Origin: Sulfidibacterium sp964549335
GTDB taxonomy: Bacteria > Bacteroidota > Bacteroidia > Bacteroidales > F082
Direction of reading: 5' to 3'
Assembly (NCBI GenBank): GCA_964549335.1
Contig: CAZJUQ010000005.1
Location: forward strand, 1-64,000
DNA: 64,000 nt
Both the position numbers and the translations under genes were made by a program. The notes under the pieces are model-generated. The model saw nothing but the letters and a program-made list of their open reading frames with translations, searched no databases and was not told the origin of the DNA. Of the stretch, positions 52,079-61,227 are shown piece after piece. The stretch's first letter is position 1. Each line of letters opens with the position of its first letter.

Positions 52079-53198
52079 ACAACATTTGCACATAATCAGT
52101 TTCGACATTCCTTACCCTGCCAACTACGGCGGGGTGATAGATGTTTTTTACAAAGCCAAGGCATTGACGGATAAGGGCATAAAAGTTCATTTGCACTGTT
52201 TCGAATACAACAGGAAACAAACGGCAGAGCTTGACAAACTTTTTTACAAAGTATTTTATTACAAAAGGGATATCTCGAAAAAACACCTTTTCAAAAATAT
52301 ACCATACATGGTAAGCACACGTCACTCCGAAGAACTTGCAAAAAATCTTTTAAAAGACGATTATCCCATCTTGATGGAAGGTCTGCACACAAGCAGCATT
52401 CTTGAAGATCAAAGATTTAACAAAAGATTACGTATAGTAAGAACACATAATATAGAGCACGAATACTACCTGAATCTTGCCAAGGTGGAAAACGACATTT
52501 TTAAAAAATACTATTTTTACAACGAAGCTAACAAACTGAAACGGTACGAAAAGGTATTGCACCGTGCCGACCTGCTACTCTCCATATCCAAAAACGACGA
52601 AAGTTATTTTGCGTCACGTTTCAAAAACGTTGATTTTATTCCGGCATTTCATCCCCACAAATCGGTAAACTCCATTCCGGGAAAAGGGGATTATGTTTTG
52701 TACCACGGCAATCTGTCGGTAGGCGAAAATACAAATGTGGTAAAATTTTTATTGAACAAAATCTTTCCCGGGCTCGGTATTCCCCTCAAAATTGCAGGGT
52801 TAAACCCGTCGCGGCAACTAAAAAACCTCGTAAGCCAATTCAGGGGGGTGGAACTTATCGAAAATCCCGACGACAAAACATTGACCAACCTAATTAAAAA
52901 TGCACAAATAAACATTGCCATCACGGCTCAAGCCACAGGACTTAAACTGAAATTGCTCAATACACTTTATAACGGCAGATTTTGCATTGTAAACGACAAA
53001 ATGTTGAGCGGAAGCAAGCTCGACGAACTTTGCATTGTAGCCAACGACGCCGCAGCCATAAAAAGGGAGATAATAAGGCACTTTAACGATGAATTTACCA
53101 ACGAACACATCGAAGAGAGAAAGCTTAAATTGAGAATGCTTTACAACAACGGCAACAATGTGGAAAAATTAATTGAGCTTATCAACACTTCCCGTTAA
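52071..53198 (+). CDS. Second glycosyltransferase, GT-B type
   Basis: 375 residues. It begins HLHIISFDIPYPANYGGVID, with the N-terminal Rossmann pattern of GT-B enzymes and a glycine-rich donor-site loop. Motifs include RIVRTHNIEHEYYLNLAK, DYVLYHGNLSVGENTNVVKF and a C-terminal AQATGLKLKLLNTLYNGRF where the phosphate-binding loop of GT4 enzymes lies. The donor and acceptor are unknown. Its start overlaps the end of the previous glycosyltransferase by 8 bp. Its end overlaps the 3' end of convergent ftsE by 30 bp. Confidence 0.8.
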   Translation: MFEQHLHIISFDIPYPANYGGVIDVFYKAKALTDKGIKVHLHCFEYNRKQTAELDKLFYKVFYYKRDISKKHLFKNIPYMVSTRHSEELAKNLLKDDYPILMEGLHTSSILEDQRFNKRLRIVRTHNIEHEYYLNLAKVENDIFKKYYFYNEANKLKRYEKVLHRADLLLSISKNDESYFASRFKNVDFIPAFHPHKSVNSIPGKGDYVLYHGNLSVGENTNVVKFLLNKIFPGLGIPLKIAGLNPSRQLKNLVSQFRGVELIENPDDKTLTNLIKNAQINIAITAQATGLKLKLLNTLYNGRFCIVNDKMLSGSKLDELCIVANDAAAIKREIIRHFNDEFTNEHIEERKLKLRMLYNNGNNVEKLIELINTSR

Positions 53199-53861
53199 CG
53201 TTCCCTCTTCGCACTTAACAACCCTTCCCGGAAATTTGTATATTAAATTGTAATTGTGCGTCGCCATCATAACGGCAGTGCCCTGTTTGCTTATATTAAA
53301 CAAAATGCGCATAATGCCGTTGGAAGTTTCGGGATCAAGATTGCCGGTAGGTTCGTCGGCAAGTAACAGTTCAGGTTTGTTTAGCAGAGCCCTTGCTATT
53401 GCTATACGCTGCTGCTCCCCGCCCGAAAGATTATGCGGCATGGAATGCAATTTCGATAACAATTCCACCTCTTTCAACACTTCGGAAATACGGGTCTTTA
53501 TGGCTTCTTTGTCTTTCCACCCCGTTGCTTTCAAAACAAATTTCAAGTTCTCTTCCACGGTTCTGTCTTCAAGAAGTTGATAATCTTGAAATACTATACC
53601 CAGTTTACGCCTGAGTAATGGTATCTGTCTCCGTGATATTTTCGTCAAATCGTATCCGGCAACAAATCCGGTACCCTTTTCAACGGGTAATCCCGCATAC
53701 AAAATTTTCATCAAACTTGACTTCCCGCTTCCCGTTTTTCCTATCAAATAGACGAACTCTCCCTCCCCTATTGAAAGGTTAACGCCGGTGAGCACCAATT
53801 TGTTTTTCTGAAAAACATCTATATTATTTAACAAAACTACCGGAGAAGCTTCCATATGCAT
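53169..53861 (-). CDS. ftsE: Cell-division ABC transporter ATP-binding protein FtsE
   Basis: 230 residues. Walker A GKTGSGKSS, the FtsE-like LRRKLGIVFQDYQLLEDRTV, signature LSGGEQQRIAIARALL, Walker B ELLLADEPTGNLDPET and the H-loop in MMATHNYNLI. The sequence between (KILYAGLPVEKGTGFVAGYD) is of the FtsE type rather than a LolD or MacB type. With FtsX it activates peptidoglycan hydrolysis at the septum; no ftsX is adjacent, as I recall is common in this phylum. The start could be M1 or M3 (MHMEASP). A -7 box lies at 53878-53885. Confidence 0.88.
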   Translation of the reverse strand: MHMEASPVVLLNNIDVFQKNKLVLTGVNLSIGEGEFVYLIGKTGSGKSSLMKILYAGLPVEKGTGFVAGYDLTKISRRQIPLLRRKLGIVFQDYQLLEDRTVEENLKFVLKATGWKDKEAIKTRISEVLKEVELLSKLHSMPHNLSGGEQQRIAIARALLNKPELLLADEPTGNLDPETSNGIMRILFNISKQGTAVMMATHNYNLIYKFPGRVVKCEEGTLTGSVDKLN

Positions 53862-53877
53862 TATTTTCTTTGGAATA

Positions 53878-53885
53878 CAAAAGTA
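53878..53885 (-). promoter_or_regulatory. -7 box TACTTTTG for ftsE
   Basis: Exact TAnnTTTG on the minus strand, 16 nt before the start at 53861. Confidence 0.45.
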
Positions 53886-54016
53886 TTAAAATTATACAAT
53901 ATTTGCCATTTTCACGTTATTCAACAGGTAAATTGTGAATAAAAAATAGGAACGAACAACTACAAACATGGAGTTTGCTTTACTTTTATCGAAAAATTAA
54001 AAACAAGACATCGTTT

Positions 54017-57000
54017 ATGAAAAAACACAAAAGGATTTTTCTAATATTTTCCGTTGTAATTTTCACCTTACCGGGAATAAAAGCCCAGAAAACCGAATAC
54101 TATACCACTGAAAACATAACATTTAACCGCGCCGTGGAGTTATACCAAAACAACGAATTCGGAGCGGCATCCAAACTTTTCCGAGAGTATATAAATATAA
54201 ACGGCGGCAATAATTTGCCCGCACAAAAAACGGAGGAGGCAAAATATTACATAGCAATGAGTTCGGTAGCCACAAAAAACAAGTTTGCACTGAAACAGTT
54301 AACGGATTTTGCTGCCGCTTATCCCGAAAGCAGTTTTTTGCCGGCGGTAAATTTCGAAATGGCAAATATTCTATTCGAAAAACACAAATATACTCAAGCA
54401 CTGGAAGCATTTTCAAAAGTATCGCCTTCGAGCCTCACAAAAGAAGAGCGTTCGGAATATTTTTACAAAACAGGATTCTCTCATTTAAAGAAAAACCAAC
54501 CTGAAAAGGCTCTTGCCGCCTTTAAAAAAAGTATTAGTTACGGAGGCAAATACGGAGACGCCGCATCGTTCTACTATGCCCACGTAAAATACCAACAAGG
54601 ACAATACGACGAGGCTTTAAAAGCCTTCGGGAAAATCGAAAACAACAGAAGGTTTGCCAAGTTGATACCGCCCTATTACATGCATATTTTTTATCAAAAA
54701 GGCGATTACGACAGGGTAATAAAGGAGGGTGAGAAATTTTATTCCTCAGCCGACAGAAAAAGCAAACCCGGTTTGGCACGGATTATTGCCAATGCATATT
54801 ACGAAAAGGGCGAATACAAAAATGCCTTGAAATACTTTTCGGAATATGAAAAAACCGCCAGACACAACATAAGTGCCGACGAACAATACCGCATAGCATA
54901 TTGCAAATTCAAAAACGGACAATACAAAGCCGCCGTTACCAACTTCCAGAAAGCAATTACGGGAGAAACCCAAATGGCTCAAAATGCATGGTATTATCTC
55001 GGCTTTTGCTACCGCAATTCGGGCGAAAACCGATTTGCACAAAAGGCTTTTCTTTCGGCATACAAACTGAAAAACAATCCGGAAATAACCGCCGACGCTC
55101 TCTTTGCTTATGCAAAAATAACCATCGAAAAAAAGGGCGACCCTTACAACGATGCCGTAGCCACAATGCAAAAATATATTGCTTCCAATCCCGGTCAAAA
55201 ATATGTCAACAAGGCATATAACCTGTTGGTACAACTCTACCTCTCCACAAACAACTACGACGCCGCACTAAAGTCAATAGAGAAAACCGGAAACCCGAAC
55301 CGTATTTTACGCTATACATACCAACAACTGTCGTATGCCAAAGGCATAGAACTTTTCAACAGGAACGATTTTACCGGTGCAATAAAATATCTGACCGCCT
55401 CTTTGAATTATCCCGTTGACGACGAACTTGCAGCCAAAGCTCTGTTTTGGCAAGCCGACGCCTTTTTCAGGTTGAAAAAATATGATAAAGCAGCCCTATA
55501 TTACCGGAAATTTTTAAAATCGAAAAAGGCATATGCCACAGGACTTACGCAAAAAGCCTATTACAGCCTGTCTTACACCTACTTCAAAAGGAAAGAGTTT
55601 GACAAAGCCGTTTCGTCGTTCAAAAGGGTACTGGCTTTAAAGGGGTTACCGGCTAACCTGAAGTACGACGCCCGGTTGAGACTTGCCGACAGCTATTTTA
55701 TGTTAAAACAATTCGACAAAGCGCTCAAATTTTATCAAACCGTTGCAGCGCAAAACGGTACAGGTGCCGATTATGCACTTTATCAAACAGCTTTTTGCCA
55801 TGCCGCCAAAGAGAATTACAAAAAGAAAATTTCGACTCTGCAAACACTTGTTTCCCGTTATAAAAACTCACCGTATTACGACGATGCACTTTACAACATA
55901 GCCACAACATACAGCGCTTTGAACGACCAGCGCAATGCGATTGTCTATTTCAACAAAATAGTTAAAGAGAAACCCAACAGCCCTTTTGCAAAAAAGGCAT
56001 TGATAAAGATGGGATTGGTATATTACAAAAACAATCAATACGACCGTGCCATAAGCACTTTAAAAACAGCCGTAAAACGTTATCCCGCTTCTCAGGAAGC
56101 CACCATTGCATTGAATACCCTCGAAAGTATTTATAAAGATAAAGGCGAACCCGGAAAATATTTTTCTTACGTTAAAACCCTCGATTTTGTTCAAATATCC
56201 AAAAGCGAGGAAGACTCGGTAACATTCGGCATGGCCGAGGAACAATTTCTCGAACACAACTGCAGCAAAGCCGTAACTTCGCTTACTCGCTATCTGCAAA
56301 ATTTCCCCGATGGTGGTTTTGTTCTAAAAGCACACTATTACCTTGCCGAATGCTACAAAAAAAACGGCGACAACCAAAAAGCATTGACCCATTACAACAA
56401 AGTGCTTGACTATCCCGGCAACGATTACACAACCAAAGCGCTACTCGCGGCGGCACGTATTGAATACGATTTGAAAAACTATTCGAAATCGAATATGTTA
56501 TATAAAAAATTGCTGGAACGTGCCGAAAACAAATCAACAATACTCGAAGCCGAAGACGGTGTTATGCGTACGGCGTTTCTACTGGAAAACTATAAAGAGG
56601 CCGCCCGCTATGCGGAAATGCTCCTGAAAACACCAATGGTTAGCGACGACCAAATTGTTTATGCACATTATATTTTGGCAAAAACAGCATTGAAACAGGG
56701 AAACAAAACCGAAGCCATGCGCCAGTTTCACATTACCGATAACTTGACATCGGGAGAGTTGGGCGCCGAAGCCAAATACTATCTTGCCGAAATGAGTTTC
56801 GACGAAGGTAAAGACAAAGAGGCTGAAAATTCGGTTTACCAACTTAGTGAACAATACCCCGATTTTGAGTACTGGGTGGCAAAAGGTTTTATACTTCTCT
56901 CCGACATCTACGTGGCACGAAAAAACTATTTCCAAGCAAGAGAAACCTTAAAAAGCATTATTCAAAACTATTCGGGTGACGACCTGAAAGAGGTTGCCCG

Positions 57001-57058
57001 CACAAAACTTGCCCTAATACCCAAAGAAGAAGATATCGACAATAATAACAATCAGTAA
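54017..57058 (+). CDS. Very large exported TPR-repeat protein
   Basis: 1013 residues from the ATG at 54017 (the frame is open 14 codons further up, but the signal peptide MKKHKRIFLIFSVVIFTLPG starts here). After cleavage near IKAQ, almost the whole chain is tetratricopeptide-like helix pairs with the A..YY.G..Y.A...F pattern (EYFYKTGFSHLKKNQPEKAL, AYYEKGEYKNALKYFSEYE, ALLAAARIEYDLKNYSKSN). Many units have the YbgF-like spacing. There is no catalytic domain. It is probably periplasmic, either soluble or bound to the outer membrane, and acts as a protein-binding scaffold. It is followed after 26 bp by the beta-barrel gene at 57085, which is likely its partner. Confidence 0.85.
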   Translation: MKKHKRIFLIFSVVIFTLPGIKAQKTEYYTTENITFNRAVELYQNNEFGAASKLFREYININGGNNLPAQKTEEAKYYIAMSSVATKNKFALKQLTDFAAAYPESSFLPAVNFEMANILFEKHKYTQALEAFSKVSPSSLTKEERSEYFYKTGFSHLKKNQPEKALAAFKKSISYGGKYGDAASFYYAHVKYQQGQYDEALKAFGKIENNRRFAKLIPPYYMHIFYQKGDYDRVIKEGEKFYSSADRKSKPGLARIIANAYYEKGEYKNALKYFSEYEKTARHNISADEQYRIAYCKFKNGQYKAAVTNFQKAITGETQMAQNAWYYLGFCYRNSGENRFAQKAFLSAYKLKNNPEITADALFAYAKITIEKKGDPYNDAVATMQKYIASNPGQKYVNKAYNLLVQLYLSTNNYDAALKSIEKTGNPNRILRYTYQQLSYAKGIELFNRNDFTGAIKYLTASLNYPVDDELAAKALFWQADAFFRLKKYDKAALYYRKFLKSKKAYATGLTQKAYYSLSYTYFKRKEFDKAVSSFKRVLALKGLPANLKYDARLRLADSYFMLKQFDKALKFYQTVAAQNGTGADYALYQTAFCHAAKENYKKKISTLQTLVSRYKNSPYYDDALYNIATTYSALNDQRNAIVYFNKIVKEKPNSPFAKKALIKMGLVYYKNNQYDRAISTLKTAVKRYPASQEATIALNTLESIYKDKGEPGKYFSYVKTLDFVQISKSEEDSVTFGMAEEQFLEHNCSKAVTSLTRYLQNFPDGGFVLKAHYYLAECYKKNGDNQKALTHYNKVLDYPGNDYTTKALLAAARIEYDLKNYSKSNMLYKKLLERAENKSTILEAEDGVMRTAFLLENYKEAARYAEMLLKTPMVSDDQIVYAHYILAKTALKQGNKTEAMRQFHITDNLTSGELGAEAKYYLAEMSFDEGKDKEAENSVYQLSEQYPDFEYWVAKGFILLSDIYVARKNYFQARETLKSIIQNYSGDDLKEVARTKLALIPKEEDIDNNNNQ

Positions 57059-57084
57059 TGCAAACCGTAAAAAAAACAGTATAG

Positions 57085-58803
57085 ATGAAACGGATTAATA
57101 ACAGGCTTTTTATTTTTTCAACCATAATTATTTTGGCGGGTTTACGAATTATGCCGTTAACGGCTCAAACCAAAAACAACCTTTCGCGCAGTCACAACGA
57201 AAACATAAATATTTACGGAACATTCAACCCCGTTGTTGGCGAAGCATACAGGCTCAATTTCAAACCACAAGATTTTGTACCCCACATAAAGCAATCGACT
57301 TTCGACATTAAACCCGCCGTATCGGCATTACCTACCAATATTACTTTAAAACCGGTAAAACCTGTAACCGTAAGAATAGCAAAAAGAACAAAACTGTACG
57401 AAAACTATTTTGTTGCGGGCTTGGGCAGCCGTATAAGCCCTTATCTCGAATATTTCCACTCTTCGGGCGAAAGGAACAACTACAAACTTGATTTCCACCT
57501 GTTTCACTTCTCGTCTTTCAAAAACATTAACGGCTATCTGCCTTCGCCTTTTACCTCAACGGCAGCAAGTCTCGGCGTGGAAAAATATTTCAGGTACCAC
57601 AGCTTAAACATCAACGGTTCATACGGCATTAATACCAACAGGTATTACGGATTTAAACCGCAGGATTATCAAGGTACCGTCAACGAAGACCATCCGGATT
57701 TAAAACAGGCTTATAACTCGGCACAATTGAACATAACGCTGAAAAGCCGTTACAAAAACCACGACAAACTCGACCACAGTATAAAGGTGGGTTCGTATTA
57801 CTATTTCGACAAATACGGCACTTCGGAGGTAAATGCAAACATCTGTTTTGATGCTCACAAAGCTTTCTCGGTTACCGATTTATTGGATTATCAACAATTG
57901 GGAACCGAAGGAAATTTTTCGTTCTTCAGGAATTCCGACTCGCTAAACAACGGCACAAACGACATTTATGCACGTTTTATGCCCTATTTCAATTTTAAAT
58001 ACGGTTTCGTCAGTTTTAAAACAGGTCTGGATTTTGCAGTACAAAACCCCGACTCGCTGACATTTCATTTTTATCCCTATTTACATGCATCGCTGAATTT
58101 GGTACCCGAAACAGTATCCATCTTTGCAGGAATTGACGGAGGACTGGAAAAAAACAGTTATAAAACCCTGACAGAAAAAAATCCGTTTTTGACAAGCATC
58201 CCCGGCAGATTTCTGTGGACAAACAATAAGATAAATCTCTTTGCCGGCATCAAGGGTAGTGTTGCCGGCAGATTCGGATTCGTTTTAAAGTATTCTTTTA
58301 CAAAATTCGACAACAGGGCTTTTTTCGATTATAACTCTTTGTATATACCTGTTCCCGTGTATAAAAACGATTTTATTGTTGATTACTCTTCGGGAAATTC
58401 CAACAAATTCGAGGCCGGATTAAACTACCACCTGGACGAAACAATTAAGGTTTGGATTAACGGATTTTTCAACTCATTCAACCTTGACAACGGTGATATT
58501 GCCTATTTTGAACCCAAAATCAGAGTAAATTCGGGTGCCGAAATCTTTATAAACAAAAAGATAAAAACCTATTTGGAATTTTGGTATGTGGGCGAGCGTC
58601 AAGGTGCCGTAAAAAATCCCGGAACAATTTCCGTAACTCTCGATCCCTACTTGGATATTAATACGGGAATAAAATATGCAATAACGGAAAACCTCTCCGT
58701 ATTTCTCGACATAACAAACTTATTAAACAAAAAATATATGCTTTTTACCGATTATCCCGTAGGCGGCATACAGGTAACGGGAGGAGTTATTTACAGGTTT
58801 TGA
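57085..58803 (+). CDS. TonB-receptor-like outer-membrane beta-barrel protein without plug
   Basis: 572 residues: signal peptide (1-~28, MPLTAQ), a 70-residue extended N-terminal segment (INIYGTFNPVVGEAYRLNFK), then some fourteen or more strands of aromatic, alternating pattern (YFVAGLGSRISPYLEYFHSS, SLNINGSYGINTNRYYGF). The C-terminal ~120 residues resemble the last strands of TonB-dependent receptors (YLDINTGIKYAITENLSVFL, DITNLLNKKYML), ending VTGGVIYRF. There is no plug domain or TonB box. It sits 26 bp after the TPR protein gene, and the two together suggest an outer-membrane machine or a barrel with its periplasmic scaffold. Confidence 0.75.
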   Translation: MKRINNRLFIFSTIIILAGLRIMPLTAQTKNNLSRSHNENINIYGTFNPVVGEAYRLNFKPQDFVPHIKQSTFDIKPAVSALPTNITLKPVKPVTVRIAKRTKLYENYFVAGLGSRISPYLEYFHSSGERNNYKLDFHLFHFSSFKNINGYLPSPFTSTAASLGVEKYFRYHSLNINGSYGINTNRYYGFKPQDYQGTVNEDHPDLKQAYNSAQLNITLKSRYKNHDKLDHSIKVGSYYYFDKYGTSEVNANICFDAHKAFSVTDLLDYQQLGTEGNFSFFRNSDSLNNGTNDIYARFMPYFNFKYGFVSFKTGLDFAVQNPDSLTFHFYPYLHASLNLVPETVSIFAGIDGGLEKNSYKTLTEKNPFLTSIPGRFLWTNNKINLFAGIKGSVAGRFGFVLKYSFTKFDNRAFFDYNSLYIPVPVYKNDFIVDYSSGNSNKFEAGLNYHLDETIKVWINGFFNSFNLDNGDIAYFEPKIRVNSGAEIFINKKIKTYLEFWYVGERQGAVKNPGTISVTLDPYLDINTGIKYAITENLSVFLDITNLLNKKYMLFTDYPVGGIQVTGGVIYRF

Positions 58804-58840
58804 CAACCTGAAATTCCCCCTTCCCGCAACAATTTCCCGT

Positions 58841-60352
58841 TTATCTGAAAACAATCTTCGAGACGTAAACTTTTGTGCCGCTTTCCACTTTCAAAATATA
58901 CACTCCCGGCATTCTTTTCTTTAAATTTATTTGAACCGAAGGAACAACAAAAGTTTTGCCGTACACTTTACGACCCTTCATATCGAATATCTGTACCGTG
59001 TACGGCTCACCGCCCGCCTCAGGATTGGAAATATTTATAATGCCGCCGGTAGGATTGGGATATACATTCAGGTTTTGAAATTCGTTTTTACTTACGGAAT
59101 TTACAAAAAAGCGAGACCAAAAATATTTGTAACCGAAGAACAAAACGTTCGAGCCGTTCATCTTTTGCATATATTCATAATAATCCAGGTTTGAATGCTC
59201 ATCGTAATACAGGTTTGCCGTTGCGGTTGTATCCATGGTAGTATCGTTCACCGCAACTATTTTGTATTGATGGGTTTGCAATTGACCGTCGTAAACTAAA
59301 ATATCTTTTTGCAACAATTTCCATTCTCCCGATGAATATGTGTAAACTATGCTTTCTTTCAATTTGTCGTCCTCAAAAACCGAACGGTAACGCCTTGAAT
59401 AAACCCACGACGAATCGCCTTGCAGATAATTCTCTGTTGTATATTCAATTCGTCTTCCTTGGTCGTCGTATATATATGAATACCGGTTATGGTTCAGCCA
59501 CACAGCGTATTGAGTATCCCACATGGCAAACACAATGGTATCGCTCTTTCCGTCGTTACGGTAATGGTAGGTATATTTTACATCGGGGTACCACGTTTGC
59601 CCGTCGTCATCCGTCTTATAGGTGGTTTTTTCAAGGATATTGGTTTGGGGGAAATAGAGTGATACAACTTTACCTCTTATTTCCCATTGCCCCTGACCGT
59701 TGTTCCAAGCGTAAAAAACGGTTAGCGAGTCTTGTCCGTTAATATCGTGATAATATAAATTTTTCGATTCGTTAACAAATTCGCCGCTTGTACTATCCAG
59801 ACTTTGTCTTTCAAATTTTATCAAATAGTTATATTCGTCATCGTATGTGCTAACCTGTCTCATTCCATCCACGTATTTATGCAGAGTAAGCGAATAATCT
59901 TTCCTTTCGGAAAGAAGCGGTTTGCCGTTGCTGGTTTTTCCGGAATGAAACCATTCAACCCATTTACCCGTAACTCCATCCCAAACATATTTAAAATCAT
60001 CTTTAACTGCCGTATCGCCGTAATACGAAGTGGAATATTTTGAATCCAAAAACCATTTATCCAAATCGGGATTGTAATATTCCCCCCATCTCAAGAGAGT
60101 CAACCCGTGGTTGTTTCTTGCGGTAACATATTGTTTCTCCGATATATACAGGCCTTCCTGGCCGCTTTCGTATTTGTATAAAGAATCGGCAACCCAAATG
60201 GTGTCGTTAATTGTACGAAACATACTTTTTGACGCTTCGGGTAAAAAAGATTTACCGGAACCTGATTGCTCAAAATAAATTTGTTGCTGAGCTTGTGTCA
60301 CAAAAGGAAAAAACGTCAATAAAAAGAAGGTTAAAAAGGCAAGTGTTTTCAT
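58841..60352 (-). CDS. Secreted Trp/Tyr-repeat protein with T9SS sorting domain
   Basis: 503 residues: signal peptide (1-~21, FVTQAQ). A body of about eight units of ~40 residues, each with a core like K.TY.T.DDGQTWYPDVKY or YDDQGRRIEYTTENYLQGDS, has the look of extended beta hairpins akin to YD-type repeats. The C-terminal ~80 residues (NLNVYPNPTGGIINISNPEA) are a type A T9SS sorting domain. Function unknown; surface display or release is inferred from the sorting domain. The remnant at 1-279 appears to be related. It is a single gene, convergent with the barrel gene at 57085 (37-bp gap). Confidence 0.82.
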   Translation of the reverse strand: MKTLAFLTFFLLTFFPFVTQAQQQIYFEQSGSGKSFLPEASKSMFRTINDTIWVADSLYKYESGQEGLYISEKQYVTARNNHGLTLLRWGEYYNPDLDKWFLDSKYSTSYYGDTAVKDDFKYVWDGVTGKWVEWFHSGKTSNGKPLLSERKDYSLTLHKYVDGMRQVSTYDDEYNYLIKFERQSLDSTSGEFVNESKNLYYHDINGQDSLTVFYAWNNGQGQWEIRGKVVSLYFPQTNILEKTTYKTDDDGQTWYPDVKYTYHYRNDGKSDTIVFAMWDTQYAVWLNHNRYSYIYDDQGRRIEYTTENYLQGDSSWVYSRRYRSVFEDDKLKESIVYTYSSGEWKLLQKDILVYDGQLQTHQYKIVAVNDTTMDTTATANLYYDEHSNLDYYEYMQKMNGSNVLFFGYKYFWSRFFVNSVSKNEFQNLNVYPNPTGGIINISNPEAGGEPYTVQIFDMKGRKVYGKTFVVPSVQINLKKRMPGVYILKVESGTKVYVSKIVFR

Positions 60353-60435
60353 GGTAAAAATACTTTTAGGTTTTTAATTATGAACAAATAAAAATATTTT
60401 TATTTTGCATAATAACGCATTTTTTGTAAAATTAT

Positions 60436-60443
60436 TAGTTTTG
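60436..60443 (+). promoter_or_regulatory. -7 box TAGTTTTG for yebC
   Basis: Exact TAnnTTTG, 20 nt before the ATG at 60464. Confidence 0.45.
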
Positions 60444-60463
60444 CAGTAAAAAAATATAACAAT

Positions 60464-61207
60464 ATGTCAGGACACAGCAAATGGTCAACCATAAAACGTA
60501 AGAAAGGCGCATTGGATGCAAAGCGCTCAAAAATATTTTCCAAATTAATAAAAGAGATTACCGTAGCGGTGAAAGAGGGCGGCTCCGACCCTGACGGCAA
60601 CCCGCGTTTACGCCTTGCCATTGCCAATGCAAAAGGGCAAAGCATGCCCAAAGACAATATAGAAAGAGCTATCAACAAAGGCAAAGATAAAAATAGTGCC
60701 AATTTTACCGAAGTCACTTACGAGGGGTACCTCCCCCACGGAATAGCAGTATATTTGGAATGCACCACCGACAACCTTCAACGCACAGTGTCGAACGTAA
60801 GGGCTATTTTTAACAAATACGGAGGCAGTTTGGGAACCAACGGCTCGCTTAGCTATCTGTTCGACCGGAAAGGTGTTTTCGTAGTCCCCAAAGGAGATAT
60901 CGACCAAGAAGAGTTCGAAATGGAACTTATTGATGCCGGCGCCGAAGATATTGAGCTCGACGATGAAGGTTTTTTCCATATTACCACTGCCATGGAAGAT
61001 TTCGGACCTATGATGAAAAAACTTGAAGAATTAGGTATAGAACCCGAAACCGCCGAACTGCAAAGGATACCCAACGACACCAAAACACTCGATTTGGAAG
61101 AGGCTCAAAAAATAATGAAAGTTATAGACCTCTTTGAAGAAGATGACGACGTTCAAAAAGTTTTCCATAACCTGGAGCTTACCGACGAAATGATGGAAAA
61201 CATGTAA
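60464..61207 (+). CDS. yebC: YebC/TACO1 family protein
   Basis: 247 residues, normal length. It begins MSGHSKWSTIKRKKGALDAK, the unmistakable family start, followed by NPRLRLAIANAKGQSMPKDN, YEGYLPHGIAVYLECTTDN and the C-terminal acidic domain. Historically called a transcriptional regulator; more recent work connects the family with translation of proline-rich stretches and with TACO1 in mitochondria. It is a single gene with its own promoter and converges with the 858-residue gene (20-bp gap). Confidence 0.95.
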   Translation: MSGHSKWSTIKRKKGALDAKRSKIFSKLIKEITVAVKEGGSDPDGNPRLRLAIANAKGQSMPKDNIERAINKGKDKNSANFTEVTYEGYLPHGIAVYLECTTDNLQRTVSNVRAIFNKYGGSLGTNGSLSYLFDRKGVFVVPKGDIDQEEFEMELIDAGAEDIELDDEGFFHITTAMEDFGPMMKKLEELGIEPETAELQRIPNDTKTLDLEEAQKIMKVIDLFEEDDDVQKVFHNLELTDEMMENM

Positions 61208-61227
61208 TAAAACTCGACCTCAAACAA

